Assembly (NCBI GenBank): GCA_002842035.1
Contig: PHBP01000004.1
Span: 124,001 to 188,000 of the forward strand
Direction: 5' to 3'
Length of the DNA stretch: 64,000 nt
Origin: Candidatus Cloacimonetes bacterium HGW-Cloacimonetes-2
Lineage (GTDB): Bacteria > Cloacimonadota > Cloacimonadia > Cloacimonadales > Cloacimonadaceae
Shown: one piece after another, positions 48,196-57,135 of the stretch
How positions within the stretch are numbered: the stretch's first letter is position 1
Layout: each line of letters opens with the position of its first letter
Position numbers and translations under genes: made by a program
Notes under the pieces: model-generated
What the model was told of the DNA's origin: nothing
The model's database searches: none
What the model saw: the letters and a program-made list of their open reading frames with translations, nothing else

Positions 48196-49293
48196 CTAAT
48201 CTCCCAAGCTCATTCCCATCCCACGCGCCGTTTTTACCAGGTCAGAATCCAGCTCGATCAGGTTGTAATTGCGGATAGCGTCTTTGATCGGCACTGCAAT
48301 TATATCGGGATGCCGGTAAGCCACCATATGTCCCCACTTTTGCTCCAGCACCATCTCAAAGGCTTTTACCCCAAATTGAGAAGCCAGGAGCCTGTCAAAA
48401 GCATTCGGCCTACCGCCCCGTTGCAGATGCCCCAGGATGGTCTCGCGGATCTCTGCCTGGCAACCGGCCTCTTTCAGTTCGTGGGATAGCCTTAGCCCGG
48501 CACCGCCAAGTTTGATCTTCATAGCTCCCGGTGTCTCGCTTTCCACAAATTCCATCTCCCCATCCACCTGCCTGGCACCTTCGGCTATCACTACGATTGC
48601 AAAGCCGGAGCCGGATTTGACCCTATGGTTGATCGCCTCCACCACCTTGTGGATATTATAGGGAATCTCCGGGATCAGACACACCTCCGCACCCCCGGCA
48701 ATTGCCGCATGCAGAGCGATCCAGCCGGCATAACGCCCCATCACTTCCAGGATGAGTACTCTATGATGACTGGCAGCAGTGGTCACCAATTTGTCCACCG
48801 CATCCGTCGCTACATCTACCGCAGTCTGAAACCCAAAGGTAAAATCTGTATCGGATAGATCATTGTCGATAGTCTTTGGCACCCCAATGATATTGCAGCC
48901 CTTTTCAAATAGTCCCTGGGAGATACGTTGCGAACCGTCACCCCCGATATTGATCACAGCCTCGATATTCTGATAGCGAAGCCTTTCCAGGAGGTCATTG
49001 CTGCGATCCACTGTCGTCCAGGAGCCATCCTGATTCTTTACAGGCCACTCAAAGGGTCCGCCTTTATTGGTGGTTCCGATGATTGTGCCGCCCTGCACGT
49101 GGATACCGGCAACCCTTTCCTCGGTAAGCTCTACCAGGTGCATTGGGTCCAGCAGGATTCCATTGAAGGCATCTATACTGCCCAATACTTCCCAATCCTC
49201 TTCCCTTGCCGCACGCTTTACGATCGCCCGGATCACTGCATTAAGGCCCGGACAATCTCCACCACCGGTGGCTATCAATAGTCTCTTTTTCAT
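48196..49293 (-). CDS. pfkA: 6-phosphofructokinase, group with mixed ATP/PPi-type signature
   Basis: 365 residues. It phosphorylates fructose 6-phosphate, committing sugar to glycolysis. The donor-site motif is GGDGS at 117-121, with the glycine usual for ATP enzymes. The second motif is PKTIDND from 139, with the lysine usual for PPi enzymes. This mix is known from ATP-dependent PFKs of the long-chain lineage (for example trypanosomal PFK), so ATP is the likelier donor, but this is inference. I chose ATG 49293 (AGGAG 5 nt upstream) over the TTG one codon earlier. Confidence 0.93.
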   Translation of the reverse strand: MKKRLLIATGGGDCPGLNAVIRAIVKRAAREEDWEVLGSIDAFNGILLDPMHLVELTEERVAGIHVQGGTIIGTTNKGGPFEWPVKNQDGSWTTVDRSNDLLERLRYQNIEAVINIGGDGSQRISQGLFEKGCNIIGVPKTIDNDLSDTDFTFGFQTAVDVATDAVDKLVTTAASHHRVLILEVMGRYAGWIALHAAIAGGAEVCLIPEIPYNIHKVVEAINHRVKSGSGFAIVVIAEGARQVDGEMEFVESETPGAMKIKLGGAGLRLSHELKEAGCQAEIRETILGHLQRGGRPNAFDRLLASQFGVKAFEMVLEQKWGHMVAYRHPDIIAVPIKDAIRNYNLIELDSDLVKTARGMGMSLGD

Positions 49294-49301
49294 CAAAACT
49301 C

Positions 49302-50372
49302 CTATTTGTCGCTGATTATGGCCGAGATCAGGCTGCGTTCATCCATCTGCTTCAGGATGATATTGAGTGAGCTCATTATCGGCACGGCAAAGATCATCCC
49401 CACGATACCCCAGACGTAGCCCCAAAAGACCAATGATACCAGGATCACGATCGGATTTAGGTTAAGCTTCTGTCCCATATACTTGGGTTCCAGATAATTG
49501 CTAAAGAACATCTCCGAGCCCATCAAAAGAGCCGCCACAGCAACTACTCTAAAATCAAACCCATACTGCAGCAGGCATACCAAAAGCGGAAAAGCTGTCG
49601 CAATGATAGAACCGATATTCGGGATAAAATTCATTGTGAAAATCAAGAGCCCTGCCACGATCACGAAATCCACCCCAAAAATCCACAGCACGATCATCCC
49701 GACCACAGCCGTCATCAAACTGATCAGGCTTTTATTGGCAAAGTACCTCTGGATCTGTGCTTCGATCCTTAGGATTGTATCCAGGGTCTGCCGGTTTTCC
49801 TCTTCATTCATTACATTCTTGAGGCGTTGCTCCAGCTTTCCCGCACCTGTTACCATAAAGAGCAGGATGATCGCCGTAAGAAAGGCGGTGCTGCCAAAGC
49901 TCATAAATGAACCCATCGTCCCGGTCAAGAGCTTGGTCACAGATAGATCGGTACTGCGAAATAACTGTGAACTATCGAAATTGGGTATTTTGGCAAATGC
50001 GATATCGAGCTGGGCAGATAGCTGTGAAAGCGATGCTTCCAGGGAATTAAAGCTCTCTACCATCTTTGCCTGATACTTTGGCATTTGCTGAATAAAGCCA
50101 ACCACAGCAGCATAGACCAAGCCTCCCACCAAGGCAAAAACCACCAGAATCACCAGCACCATCAAGCCGATATTGATCCATAGCGGCACCTTTCGCTTTG
50201 CCAGCCAGGTACGCATCGGAGCGAACACAAAGCTGATAAAGACAGCAAATAGCAAGGGGATAAAAACCGTCGCCAGGGTCTTGAGGATCAAGACTATCAC
50301 CGGAACGGCTATGATGATCAAAAGGATCCTGATCCACCTGAGTTCCATTATCTGATCCGGGCACTTTTCCAT
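49302..50372 (-). CDS. AI-2E family transporter (PerM/YdiK-like permease)
   Basis: 356 residues with seven to eight membrane helices and the family's central amphipathic region (MPKYQAKMVESFNSLEASLSQL). The C-terminal block GVDFVIVAGLLIFTMNFIPNIG is the family hallmark. Members include autoinducer-2 exporters and Na+/H+ or small-solute transporters, so the name does not fix the substrate. It ends 8 bp before pfkA. ATG 50372 has AGGA upstream. Confidence 0.88.
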   Translation of the reverse strand: MEKCPDQIMELRWIRILLIIIAVPVIVLILKTLATVFIPLLFAVFISFVFAPMRTWLAKRKVPLWINIGLMVLVILVVFALVGGLVYAAVVGFIQQMPKYQAKMVESFNSLEASLSQLSAQLDIAFAKIPNFDSSQLFRSTDLSVTKLLTGTMGSFMSFGSTAFLTAIILLFMVTGAGKLEQRLKNVMNEEENRQTLDTILRIEAQIQRYFANKSLISLMTAVVGMIVLWIFGVDFVIVAGLLIFTMNFIPNIGSIIATAFPLLVCLLQYGFDFRVVAVAALLMGSEMFFSNYLEPKYMGQKLNLNPIVILVSLVFWGYVWGIVGMIFAVPIMSSLNIILKQMDERSLISAIISDK

Positions 50373-50426
50373 ATTAATCCTGCTTCATCCGTACTTCACT
50401 ACTATCCTGATAAGACCTGTCTTTAC

Positions 50427-50432
50427 TGTCAA
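50427..50432 (-). promoter_or_regulatory. TTGACA box upstream of AI-2E transporter
   Basis: An exact TTGACA on the minus strand, 54 nt before the start codon; no good -10 at normal spacing. Confidence 0.35.
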
Positions 50433-50559
50433 TCCTTTTTTTGGCACACTCTATACACTGTTAAGATTTCCGAGCCGAAGCATCAGATTCTATACTTATA
50501 TGGGGGACAGATTCTCCAAATCCGGACAGATCTGCTGTGGTTTCTTTTCCACATACCCC

Positions 50560-50790
50560 GCTTTTGATCAACAAGGAGTAAAGGAGAAAGGAGTTTCATT
50601 TATAAACCACAGAAAGTGTAGTCTTAGCCTGGGAACTATCAGACAAAGAGGATATCAGCGAAAGAGGAATCCCACAAATTGGAATGTTAGCACCACAAGG
50701 ACAAGATTCTCGTACTATGCGCAGCTCAAACTGTCTAAGTTCTAACTACTCTCTGTGCGAAGCACGGCATCCGTCACTTTTCACTGTAAC
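50560..50790. repeat. Dispersed intergenic repeat, partial copy C
   Basis: Part of the 781-bp gap 50373-51153. The purine-rich core at 50574-50617 (AAGGAGTAAAGGAGAAAGGAG, running into AACCACAGAAAG; quoted in part) matches copies A and B, without the 11-bp tandem units. Further on, 50735-50785 carries TCTAACT and CTCTGTGCGAAGCACG words shared with the 14609-15263 element. Confidence 0.5.
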
Positions 50791-50868
50791 ACCCTATGAA
50801 TAATAGCTTTCCTATCTTTCTTAGAGTAGAATCGAACATCTAAGTAATCCTTACAAGTTGCTCTCAGA

Positions 50869-51080
50869 TTATTCACTACTACGGCTCTGATCCGCCCGTT
50901 CGGCTGTAACTACTTCCCCATCGTATGCCATCTGTGCAGCTTGTTGCAATAGAGCCGCCCTGGCATCCAGGAAGCGTGTGTAATCTTCTCTGATCTATCC
51001 AACAATGTCGTCTGTAAAAATCTCTCACAAAAACCTTGACGATTGCAGTACATTCTACTAATTGCAGTCTGTGGGAATTT
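50869..51080 (-). pseudogene. Decayed gene remnant, C-terminal end only
   Basis: On the minus strand about 43 codons ending at a TAA (50869-50871) read in a protein-like way (EDYTRFLDARAALLQQAAQM, then AYDGEVVTAERADQS). An in-frame stop precedes them. Another frame just upstream reads TAIVKVFVRDFYRRH, as if a frameshift broke the gene. No start or ribosome binding site was found. The family was not recognised. Confidence 0.35.
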
Positions 51081-51153
51081 AGTCTGGTGGGAAGGTACGA
51101 ATAGCTTACACAGGCACTAGCCAGATTCTTATAATTTCTCATAAGAGGAGCTT

Positions 51154-52599
51154 ATGAATATTAAGGCGATTACTTTCTTAGTTTTATCACTACTTACAGT
51201 GCATCTAATTCGAGCCCAAGAAACTCCTGAAGACGAGATGCGGATTCTCATACAAGGGCTGGAGTGCTCCAGATACAATTACTACTCCGACTTGGATTCC
51301 ATCGCAAACAGTCTACCCAAACCGGATCCACAGAGTGATTTTGAAACATCTGATGAGTATCAGGGACGCTTAATAAATCAATACTATGCGGGACAATCCA
51401 CCCTGTTTCCCCTGATTCTCGGGCACAATAGAAGCGAACTGGACAGCCTTATTACATTGCGCCATGATCTAATGCGGCAACAATATCCAAGAACCGATGT
51501 TAGCTTGGAAAAAGGCAGGTATGACATCGAGAGGCATGTTTGGCCAATGACACTCAGGATTACAGATGCCTCTGCAGAACCATTGAGCTTTGATATGAGC
51601 CTGGATCGAGATAGGGCTCAAGCACTCAATCAAGCTTGGGGTAGCATAGAAGTCACTTTGTTTGAGCAGTTCGATATTAGAATACCCAGGTTGATACCAT
51701 CCAGCGTGCTCATCGTCAATCCTGCCACAGGTGATAGTATCCGTCATTATTTCAATCCACTCGTAGAATTGCCATCTGGCTCTACAATTTACGAATTCTC
51801 CCCCGACGGGAATTATCTGGCAACGAATGGTGGACGCGAGGTGTTTCTATACAGTCTTCTTTCTGGAGGCAGAACCTCCCTTTACGGAGATTGGGAAGAC
51901 GGTCCCAAGAGCTTTGCTTTCAGCAGCACATCACGTTTGTTGGCCGTTCTGACATATTACTACATTCTCGTTTATGATACTAGCAACATGAGTCTTGTAT
52001 GTGATATTGGGTTGAATGTAGTGAGAGATTTGCATAGTATCTCTTGGTCCCCGGATAGCAAGTTTCTAATTGGTACTTCCGGAAGATATGAACATCTGGT
52101 TATGATCAGTGTAAATCCAGAGATGAAGTTATGGGCTTACAGAGCGGGTCAGGACAATTTTGGATCTTTGGGTTTTTCCTCACGAGGACATGTTCTGGGA
52201 ACAAACATTGGCCTAAGCAATAAAGTCACCTACACTAAAGACCTGCTCAGGAACCAGAGTAGAATAGTCTTTCGATACCCAGAGCTTATCAAGATCTCCC
52301 GCTTGAGTGATAATTTCAGGTATGTTGCTTCTGTGGACAATAACAACAAGCTCTATATTGTCGATGTTGAGACTGGGAGACAGGTTTTTGCCAAAGAATT
52401 CAGCGAAACTGTGCTGGATATCGATTTCTGCGCAGGATCACGCTTCATCTCGATTAAAACCAGCACTGAGATCCAGATCCTCAATCTTGGAGAATACTCT
52501 TTGCATCATCGCTTCCAAGTTTCCAATGCTGGTGAGTTTTCCCTCAGTCCTGATGGTGGTTTTCTGGCCGTGAACGGGTATATATATAGGGTTAGATAG
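51154..52599 (+). CDS. Secreted WD40/propeller-like protein
   Basis: 481 residues with a signal peptide (MNIKAITFLVLSLLTVHLIRAQ) and no lipobox. Residues about 25-200 form a charged, aromatic-rich domain I do not recognise. From about 205 come WD40-like blades (YEFSPDGNYLATNGGREVFLY, FAFSSTSRLLAVLTYYYILVY, ISWSPDSKFLIGTSG, FSLSPDGGFLAVNG). A GAGGAG-type ribosome binding site precedes ATG 51154, and a TTGACG lies 112 nt upstream. Its function is unknown; it separates the repeat-rich gap from the defence island. Confidence 0.8.
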   Translation: MNIKAITFLVLSLLTVHLIRAQETPEDEMRILIQGLECSRYNYYSDLDSIANSLPKPDPQSDFETSDEYQGRLINQYYAGQSTLFPLILGHNRSELDSLITLRHDLMRQQYPRTDVSLEKGRYDIERHVWPMTLRITDASAEPLSFDMSLDRDRAQALNQAWGSIEVTLFEQFDIRIPRLIPSSVLIVNPATGDSIRHYFNPLVELPSGSTIYEFSPDGNYLATNGGREVFLYSLLSGGRTSLYGDWEDGPKSFAFSSTSRLLAVLTYYYILVYDTSNMSLVCDIGLNVVRDLHSISWSPDSKFLIGTSGRYEHLVMISVNPEMKLWAYRAGQDNFGSLGFSSRGHVLGTNIGLSNKVTYTKDLLRNQSRIVFRYPELIKISRLSDNFRYVASVDNNNKLYIVDVETGRQVFAKEFSETVLDIDFCAGSRFISIKTSTEIQILNLGEYSLHHRFQVSNAGEFSLSPDGGFLAVNGYIYRVR

Positions 52600-52906
52600 C
52601 TAAGCAAAGCGAGGTGGTCAGAATTGCCCGGAATCTATAAGGCTGTACCTGCAGAAACGAGGTGTCCCTCAAGCAAAGTATATCTTTCCAGGGAGGCAAA
52701 CAAGCTCCATGGATTCATGAAGCATTGTTTCAAACCGCAGGCTTGTTTGAGACAGCGCTCAGGAATGTTGGATCGTGGGCTGGGCAGGTAAGTCGGGGGT
52801 TGCCCTATGCTACCATACATCCGTTCTTCTCATCCGAATGTATCCACAACCTTCTCCACAACGAGAGCGAAGCAATATCGTAGACACTTCACCCTGATGT
52901 GTGGGA
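52600..52906. other. Gene-free boundary between WD40 gene and defence island
   Basis: 307 bp in which I see no gene, tRNA or integrase site. A short inverted pair (GTTTCAAACC...GGCTTGTTTGAGAC, about 52728-52755) could form a hairpin. A TATCCACA occurs once near 52840. Both neighbouring genes end here (convergent), so it is a natural junction for inserted DNA. Confidence 0.4.
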
Positions 52907-54163
52907 TCACCCGCTCTGCAGACCGTCTATCCACACCGTAAAAGCCTCTCCAATACTTTCCTGCCATTTTGTTATGTTCGTATTGATCGGGATGTAGATA
53001 ACGCTACACTCCACATTGATCCCAGTATTGGTCTTGTTTGAGAAGTGACCCCCAACAGACGCACAATCCCCAGGGTAAACCAGGGCGACTTGTTCAGTTT
53101 TCATTATACCTGCATAGGAAAACATTTGTTGGAGATCACCAGAGGAAGGCTTTGAATCTGTTGGGGTTTTCCATTTTGTGTCCCAGATCCAAGTGACTGA
53201 ATTGTCTCTACTTTGAATTACTATGTCTGGTCTGATCTCTGACCTAAGTCTTCCAGATTCCCAAAACTCATGCCTCACCTGGGGTCTTATCGAGTAATCC
53301 CCTTTTCCACCTAACTGCTTTCTCAGGCTTTTAAAGACAAACCCCTCCCACAGCATGTTCATGTCAAACATCAGAGCCAGGACATTATTCCTACCGCTCT
53401 GAATGTCCGGATGATAGTTCAAGAGCAGCAGCTTTGCAATATCGATCGCTTTGCGATACCTTTCTGTTTGTCTATTGAAGCGTAGCCTTGCGAAGGTATC
53501 AGCAGTGACCTTCATCCGAGGCATTTCCGGGAACGATAGCTCCAATTGGCAGATGCGGCTATGAAGGGAAGCTTTGCAACACAATATCTTAATCAGACTT
53601 ATAGCCTGATACAGAATGATATGCCACACATGTTCGTGGTCGTAAATAGTGTTTCTGGTATAGAACCGTTCCTGATGCACAAGGTTTTTTTGGATTTGCC
53701 GGGAGAAAATCAACCTACCCTTCAGGGCGTACTGGTTGCTATCGTTACTGCGGTATTTCCTCACCAATCCAGTTCTAAGCAGGTACTCCACTTCTTTGAT
53801 GAAGATCTCAAAATACATCTCGAGTATGGAGTTTGGCTTGAGCTTCAGGTTGCTATCGCCGGTCGTCTGGGCATCCAAATCATTTACAACGCGCAACATA
53901 CTGATCAGAATCTGTTGCCATTTACCCTTATCCGGCTTGCTTTCCCTATCAGTCTTGGGCAGAACCTCGATGATGGTGCTGCCGACCTGGATCACTCCCA
54001 CATACTCACAAAACTTGATGCCTTTATTAATCAGTTTGTAATAGGGAAAATCCTTTCCGGAGCCAAAAAAAGTCTCCAGGGCATTTAGCTCAGTTTCAGC
54101 GAGACCGTCCTCTATTCTCAGGCACTGATGTTCGAAGACTTGTCTAGGATTGTTCTTGGCCAT
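52907..54163 (-). CDS. mcrC: McrC, nuclease subunit of the McrBC restriction system
   Basis: 418 residues. The family N-terminus (FCEYVGVIQVGSTIIEVLPK) and central blocks are present. A PD-(D/E)XK-type site lies near residues 305-335 (RPDIVIQ... IWDTKWK), with aspartate in the E position as McrC often has. McrC cleaves DNA when stimulated by McrB GTPase, which translocates between modified sites. It overlaps mcrB by 20 bp, so translation is coupled. It is the last gene of the island. Confidence 0.92.
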   Translation of the reverse strand: MAKNNPRQVFEHQCLRIEDGLAETELNALETFFGSGKDFPYYKLINKGIKFCEYVGVIQVGSTIIEVLPKTDRESKPDKGKWQQILISMLRVVNDLDAQTTGDSNLKLKPNSILEMYFEIFIKEVEYLLRTGLVRKYRSNDSNQYALKGRLIFSRQIQKNLVHQERFYTRNTIYDHEHVWHIILYQAISLIKILCCKASLHSRICQLELSFPEMPRMKVTADTFARLRFNRQTERYRKAIDIAKLLLLNYHPDIQSGRNNVLALMFDMNMLWEGFVFKSLRKQLGGKGDYSIRPQVRHEFWESGRLRSEIRPDIVIQSRDNSVTWIWDTKWKTPTDSKPSSGDLQQMFSYAGIMKTEQVALVYPGDCASVGGHFSNKTNTGINVECSVIYIPINTNITKWQESIGEAFTVWIDGLQSG

Positions 54164-56180
54164 TTTTTCCAGACATCATAAGGTGTATAGCTTCTTTGAA
54201 CTCAGCAACATCTTTCGGTAACCTGATCTTGTAATTGTCTTTCACCAGTGATTCTTTATCATCGTAAACAAAATCAGAGAGCTCTGCTACTCCTAACTCT
54301 TCTTTTTCCACAAAGCCTGTTCCCAGCACCAGCCCGATTTTGGCATAGTCTCCGTAGAAATACTCTTGGAGCAGTGGTAATATTTTCTGGTTGAATACCT
54401 CCATCAGCTCTTCCGCGTCGTCTATATCCAGGAAGTAACTATGACCAATCTGGTGGTCTCGATCCAAGAGAATTCTGATTCTGCTATTTATTGTGGTCAA
54501 GATCTCCTTCATCGAGTAATCGCAAAGCACTTTCGCCATTAGATCATTGCCCTGATCGTCCTTGATCTTGGTAAGAGGCGGGAATTCCTTGAAGGTAAAG
54601 CGTCTGCGGAGAGCTGTATCGAGAGCTTCCACGCTGCGGTCGGCGGTGTTCATTGTGCCGATGATGTAAAGATTAGGCGGCACAGAGAATTTCTCTTTGC
54701 TATATGGCAAAGTCACTTTCAGGGCTTCCTTCATTCCGGCACGTTTATCCGGCTCGATCAGAGTGATAAGTTCGCCAAAGATCTGGGAGACGTTGCCGCG
54801 ATTGATCTCGTCGATGATGAGGATGTAGTTTTTATGCGATCCGATACCTCTCTTTAGGTTGCAGTTAGATTCTAAGTATTCAATAACTCCCTGTAAATAC
54901 CCGCTGAAAAACAACGTCCTATCTGGATCGATGAGGTGCTCAATCAGCTTCGTCTTGGTTAGTGTTGCCCTCTTTGTAAGCTCTTTTCCTGTGAACAAGC
55001 TTAAGTTGCTCTTGCTGTTCAAAGTAATACCAAATGCATTCCCCGTAGGTGTTTTAAGCTTTAGAGGCTTATCATCTATCTCTGCCAATTCCCTGACCAG
55101 CTTGGCATAAGATTGCTCAAAGTTGTTGTCATCTGGCATTACAGCTTTATCGCACATTTCCTTAAATATTCCGGGCTCAACATCGTAAGTCAGGAGATTA
55201 TCTTGATCTTCACTAGTAACAGGCTTAATCCCCTCAATGAAGTCCTCGTAGCTCATGCTTTGATGGAATGTAGTGAAGACAATCCTGCCTGCTTCTACAA
55301 GTTCTTGATATCTCTTCCTGATATCATCTCTTGTTCTCGGAGTCTTCATGAACTCCGGATCGGCTATCTCGACTGCAAGATTGATAGAATTGTAGGTCTT
55401 CCCGGTGCCGGGAGGACCGTAGAGGATTTGGTTTAATTTAGGATCAGGGTAAAGATTGGCTTTCTTTGGGATCGGGACTTGCGCCGTAAGTGAATGAGGT
55501 GTAACAGTATCTTTCTCATTACTATACTGCCCAGCTTCATAAGAGATTTCTAAGTTTGTCATGGAGGTTAGCTCCCTAATCTTACCTAACAAATTCATGT
55601 ACGTAGTGTAGCTTTTGTAGCTGGAGAGATTAACTTTGAAGTCGTACTTTACCTCGAGATAATTTCTTGTTTTGATATCCAGATTCAAATAGTACTCCGG
55701 ATCAATTAAAAACAGTCCTTGGCTCAACTTAGGATTACTTAAACCATCAATATTTAAAAGCGCCTGAAAATCTCTGTCATTCAATGTATGAGCCACTGCT
55801 TTTTCGAAACATGTCCATATCGTCTGAATCCTAGTATCATTGCTATCTGCCTTGCGCATCCACTCCCAGACTGCTCGTGGATCTGTGTGAGGAACGCCAA
55901 ATACATCAATGGGGGCAGTAATACCGATGCTAGCAGATAGGTTTTGTAGAATATCAATGCATCTCTTAACATCATACTTGTAAATGCTAAACAAGAACGT
56001 AAACGGATCTATTGCGCTTAGTTGAATCACGGAACCGTTACCATTCTCTCTCTCCAGCCCTGTAACTCCTGCTTGCACAAGTTCATCAATCAGCTTGGGT
56101 TGACGTTCTTTCATGGTCAATATATATTGAACTAACTCTTTGTGAGTTTGTACCCAGGAAAACACTCTTGTCTCTGCCAT
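54144..56180 (-). CDS. mcrB: McrB, GTP-driven AAA+ motor of the McrBC restriction system
   Basis: 678 residues. An N-terminal region of about 235 residues is probably the DNA-recognition part and does not match the E. coli DUF3578 domain by eye. The AAA+ motor has Walker A GPPGTGKT at 255-262, Walker B ILIIDEINRGN, and the McrB signature MNTADRS followed by ALDTALRRRF. The methyl or other mark recognised is unknown, as N-terminal domains vary widely. It starts at ATG 56180, 118 bp after the small HTH-like gene. Confidence 0.93.
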   Translation of the reverse strand: MAETRVFSWVQTHKELVQYILTMKERQPKLIDELVQAGVTGLERENGNGSVIQLSAIDPFTFLFSIYKYDVKRCIDILQNLSASIGITAPIDVFGVPHTDPRAVWEWMRKADSNDTRIQTIWTCFEKAVAHTLNDRDFQALLNIDGLSNPKLSQGLFLIDPEYYLNLDIKTRNYLEVKYDFKVNLSSYKSYTTYMNLLGKIRELTSMTNLEISYEAGQYSNEKDTVTPHSLTAQVPIPKKANLYPDPKLNQILYGPPGTGKTYNSINLAVEIADPEFMKTPRTRDDIRKRYQELVEAGRIVFTTFHQSMSYEDFIEGIKPVTSEDQDNLLTYDVEPGIFKEMCDKAVMPDDNNFEQSYAKLVRELAEIDDKPLKLKTPTGNAFGITLNSKSNLSLFTGKELTKRATLTKTKLIEHLIDPDRTLFFSGYLQGVIEYLESNCNLKRGIGSHKNYILIIDEINRGNVSQIFGELITLIEPDKRAGMKEALKVTLPYSKEKFSVPPNLYIIGTMNTADRSVEALDTALRRRFTFKEFPPLTKIKDDQGNDLMAKVLCDYSMKEILTTINSRIRILLDRDHQIGHSYFLDIDDAEELMEVFNQKILPLLQEYFYGDYAKIGLVLGTGFVEKEELGVAELSDFVYDDKESLVKDNYKIRLPKDVAEFKEAIHLMMSGKNGQEQS

Positions 56181-56298
56181 TCTATCTCCTATCTACTTTT
56201 TATCTCATTATTGGTATCATCTGCTTATCTGCTAAACCCTATCCATCTGAATGACTCACATTGCAGAGGTCATAATCACAATGTTATTTAATGCTTGG

Positions 56299-56637
56299 TT
56301 ATGCTTGGATCTTGTTCAGCTTCAGCAGGCGGGCTTGGATAGCCCAGTTTGTTCTGCCATGTCTCTTGGCAATAGAGGCCATATCCATTCCCGAATCAAA
56401 TTCTGCAATCAGAGAGGCCTCTTCCTCTGCTGTCCATGCATTTCCCGAATGCCCGGGAAGGCTTCCAGATCTTTTTATGCGTGATTCTGTCTTCTTTAGT
56501 TGCTCCAAAGCAGTGAATAAGGCCCGCACAGTCTCTGGATTTTGAAACACACTATCATGTTCCATCACTTCACCAGTTTGGGGGTTTACCCCATCTGCTA
56601 AGTATTGAACAATCTCAATAGCTCTTTTGAGTTCCAT
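56299..56637 (-). CDS. Small HTH/SANT-like protein of the defence island
   Basis: 112 residues. The N-terminal half (ELKRAIEIVQYLADGVNPQTG) is helical. The C-terminal half (AWTAEEEASLIAEFDSGMD, IAKRHGRTNWAIQARL) matches a Myb/SANT- or resolvase-like DNA-binding helix pattern seen in small accessory proteins near helicases and restriction genes. A strong AGGAGGT lies 5 nt before the ATG. It sits between doc and mcrB, all co-directional. It may regulate the island; this is inference. Confidence 0.7.
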   Translation of the reverse strand: MELKRAIEIVQYLADGVNPQTGEVMEHDSVFQNPETVRALFTALEQLKKTESRIKRSGSLPGHSGNAWTAEEEASLIAEFDSGMDMASIAKRHGRTNWAIQARLLKLNKIQA

Positions 56638-56688
56638 AACTACCTCCTATTTTGTTATAATATCTTGCGATTATTTTACCTGACGTGC

Positions 56689-57135
56689 CTATCTCTCATC
56701 ATCCTTGATTGCATTATAAATCTCCAGCTTGAGAGATTCTTCCTCTTCCTTACCTTCCAATAGGGCAAGAACAATTCTGGACAGAAGGTCTTTGTCTATC
56801 TTTCCAGCAGCTACGTGATAACTGATGTTCTCCATGTGATGAATGAACTTACCAGCCAATGCCAGATAACCATTTATCAACAGAAACTGAGCTCCTAATG
56901 AGATTGCTATCCGCTTGTTGCCATCAGCAAAGCAATGGAATTTGCATGCTCCCCAGATCAAGTGAGTCAATTTATCAGCAAATCTTGGATAGTAATCGTC
57001 GTTCTGTATGTGATTAAGCACGCTTTCAAGCTGACCGCTATTGATGATGCTGGTATCTCCTCCGCCACTTACACGGACTGTTAATAAGTGAGTATCAATC
57101 GCCTGCTCGATAGTGATATAGTTTACAGGCATCAT
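56689..57135 (-). CDS. Doc/Fic-family toxin
   Basis: 148 residues. The Doc form of the Fic motif, HCFADGNKR, at 67-75 keeps H67, D71, N73, K74 and R75. In P1 Doc this motif phosphorylates EF-Tu; classical Fic proteins instead AMPylate. The helical fold around FLLINGYL fits. Its first ATG overlaps the stop of the upstream HTH gene (ATGA), so the pair is coupled as in toxin-antitoxin modules. The usual Phd antitoxin is absent; the long upstream protein would have to take that role. Confidence 0.85.
   Translation of the reverse strand: MMPVNYITIEQAIDTHLLTVRVSGGGDTSIINSGQLESVLNHIQNDDYYPRFADKLTHLIWGACKFHCFADGNKRIAISLGAQFLLINGYLALAGKFIHHMENISYHVAAGKIDKDLLSRIVLALLEGKEEEESLKLEIYNAIKDDER

Noticed and set aside
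52836-52850. DnaA-box-like TATCCACA and a possible origin
   Set aside because: Only one imperfect copy, no dnaA, dnaN or AT-rich unwinding region nearby.
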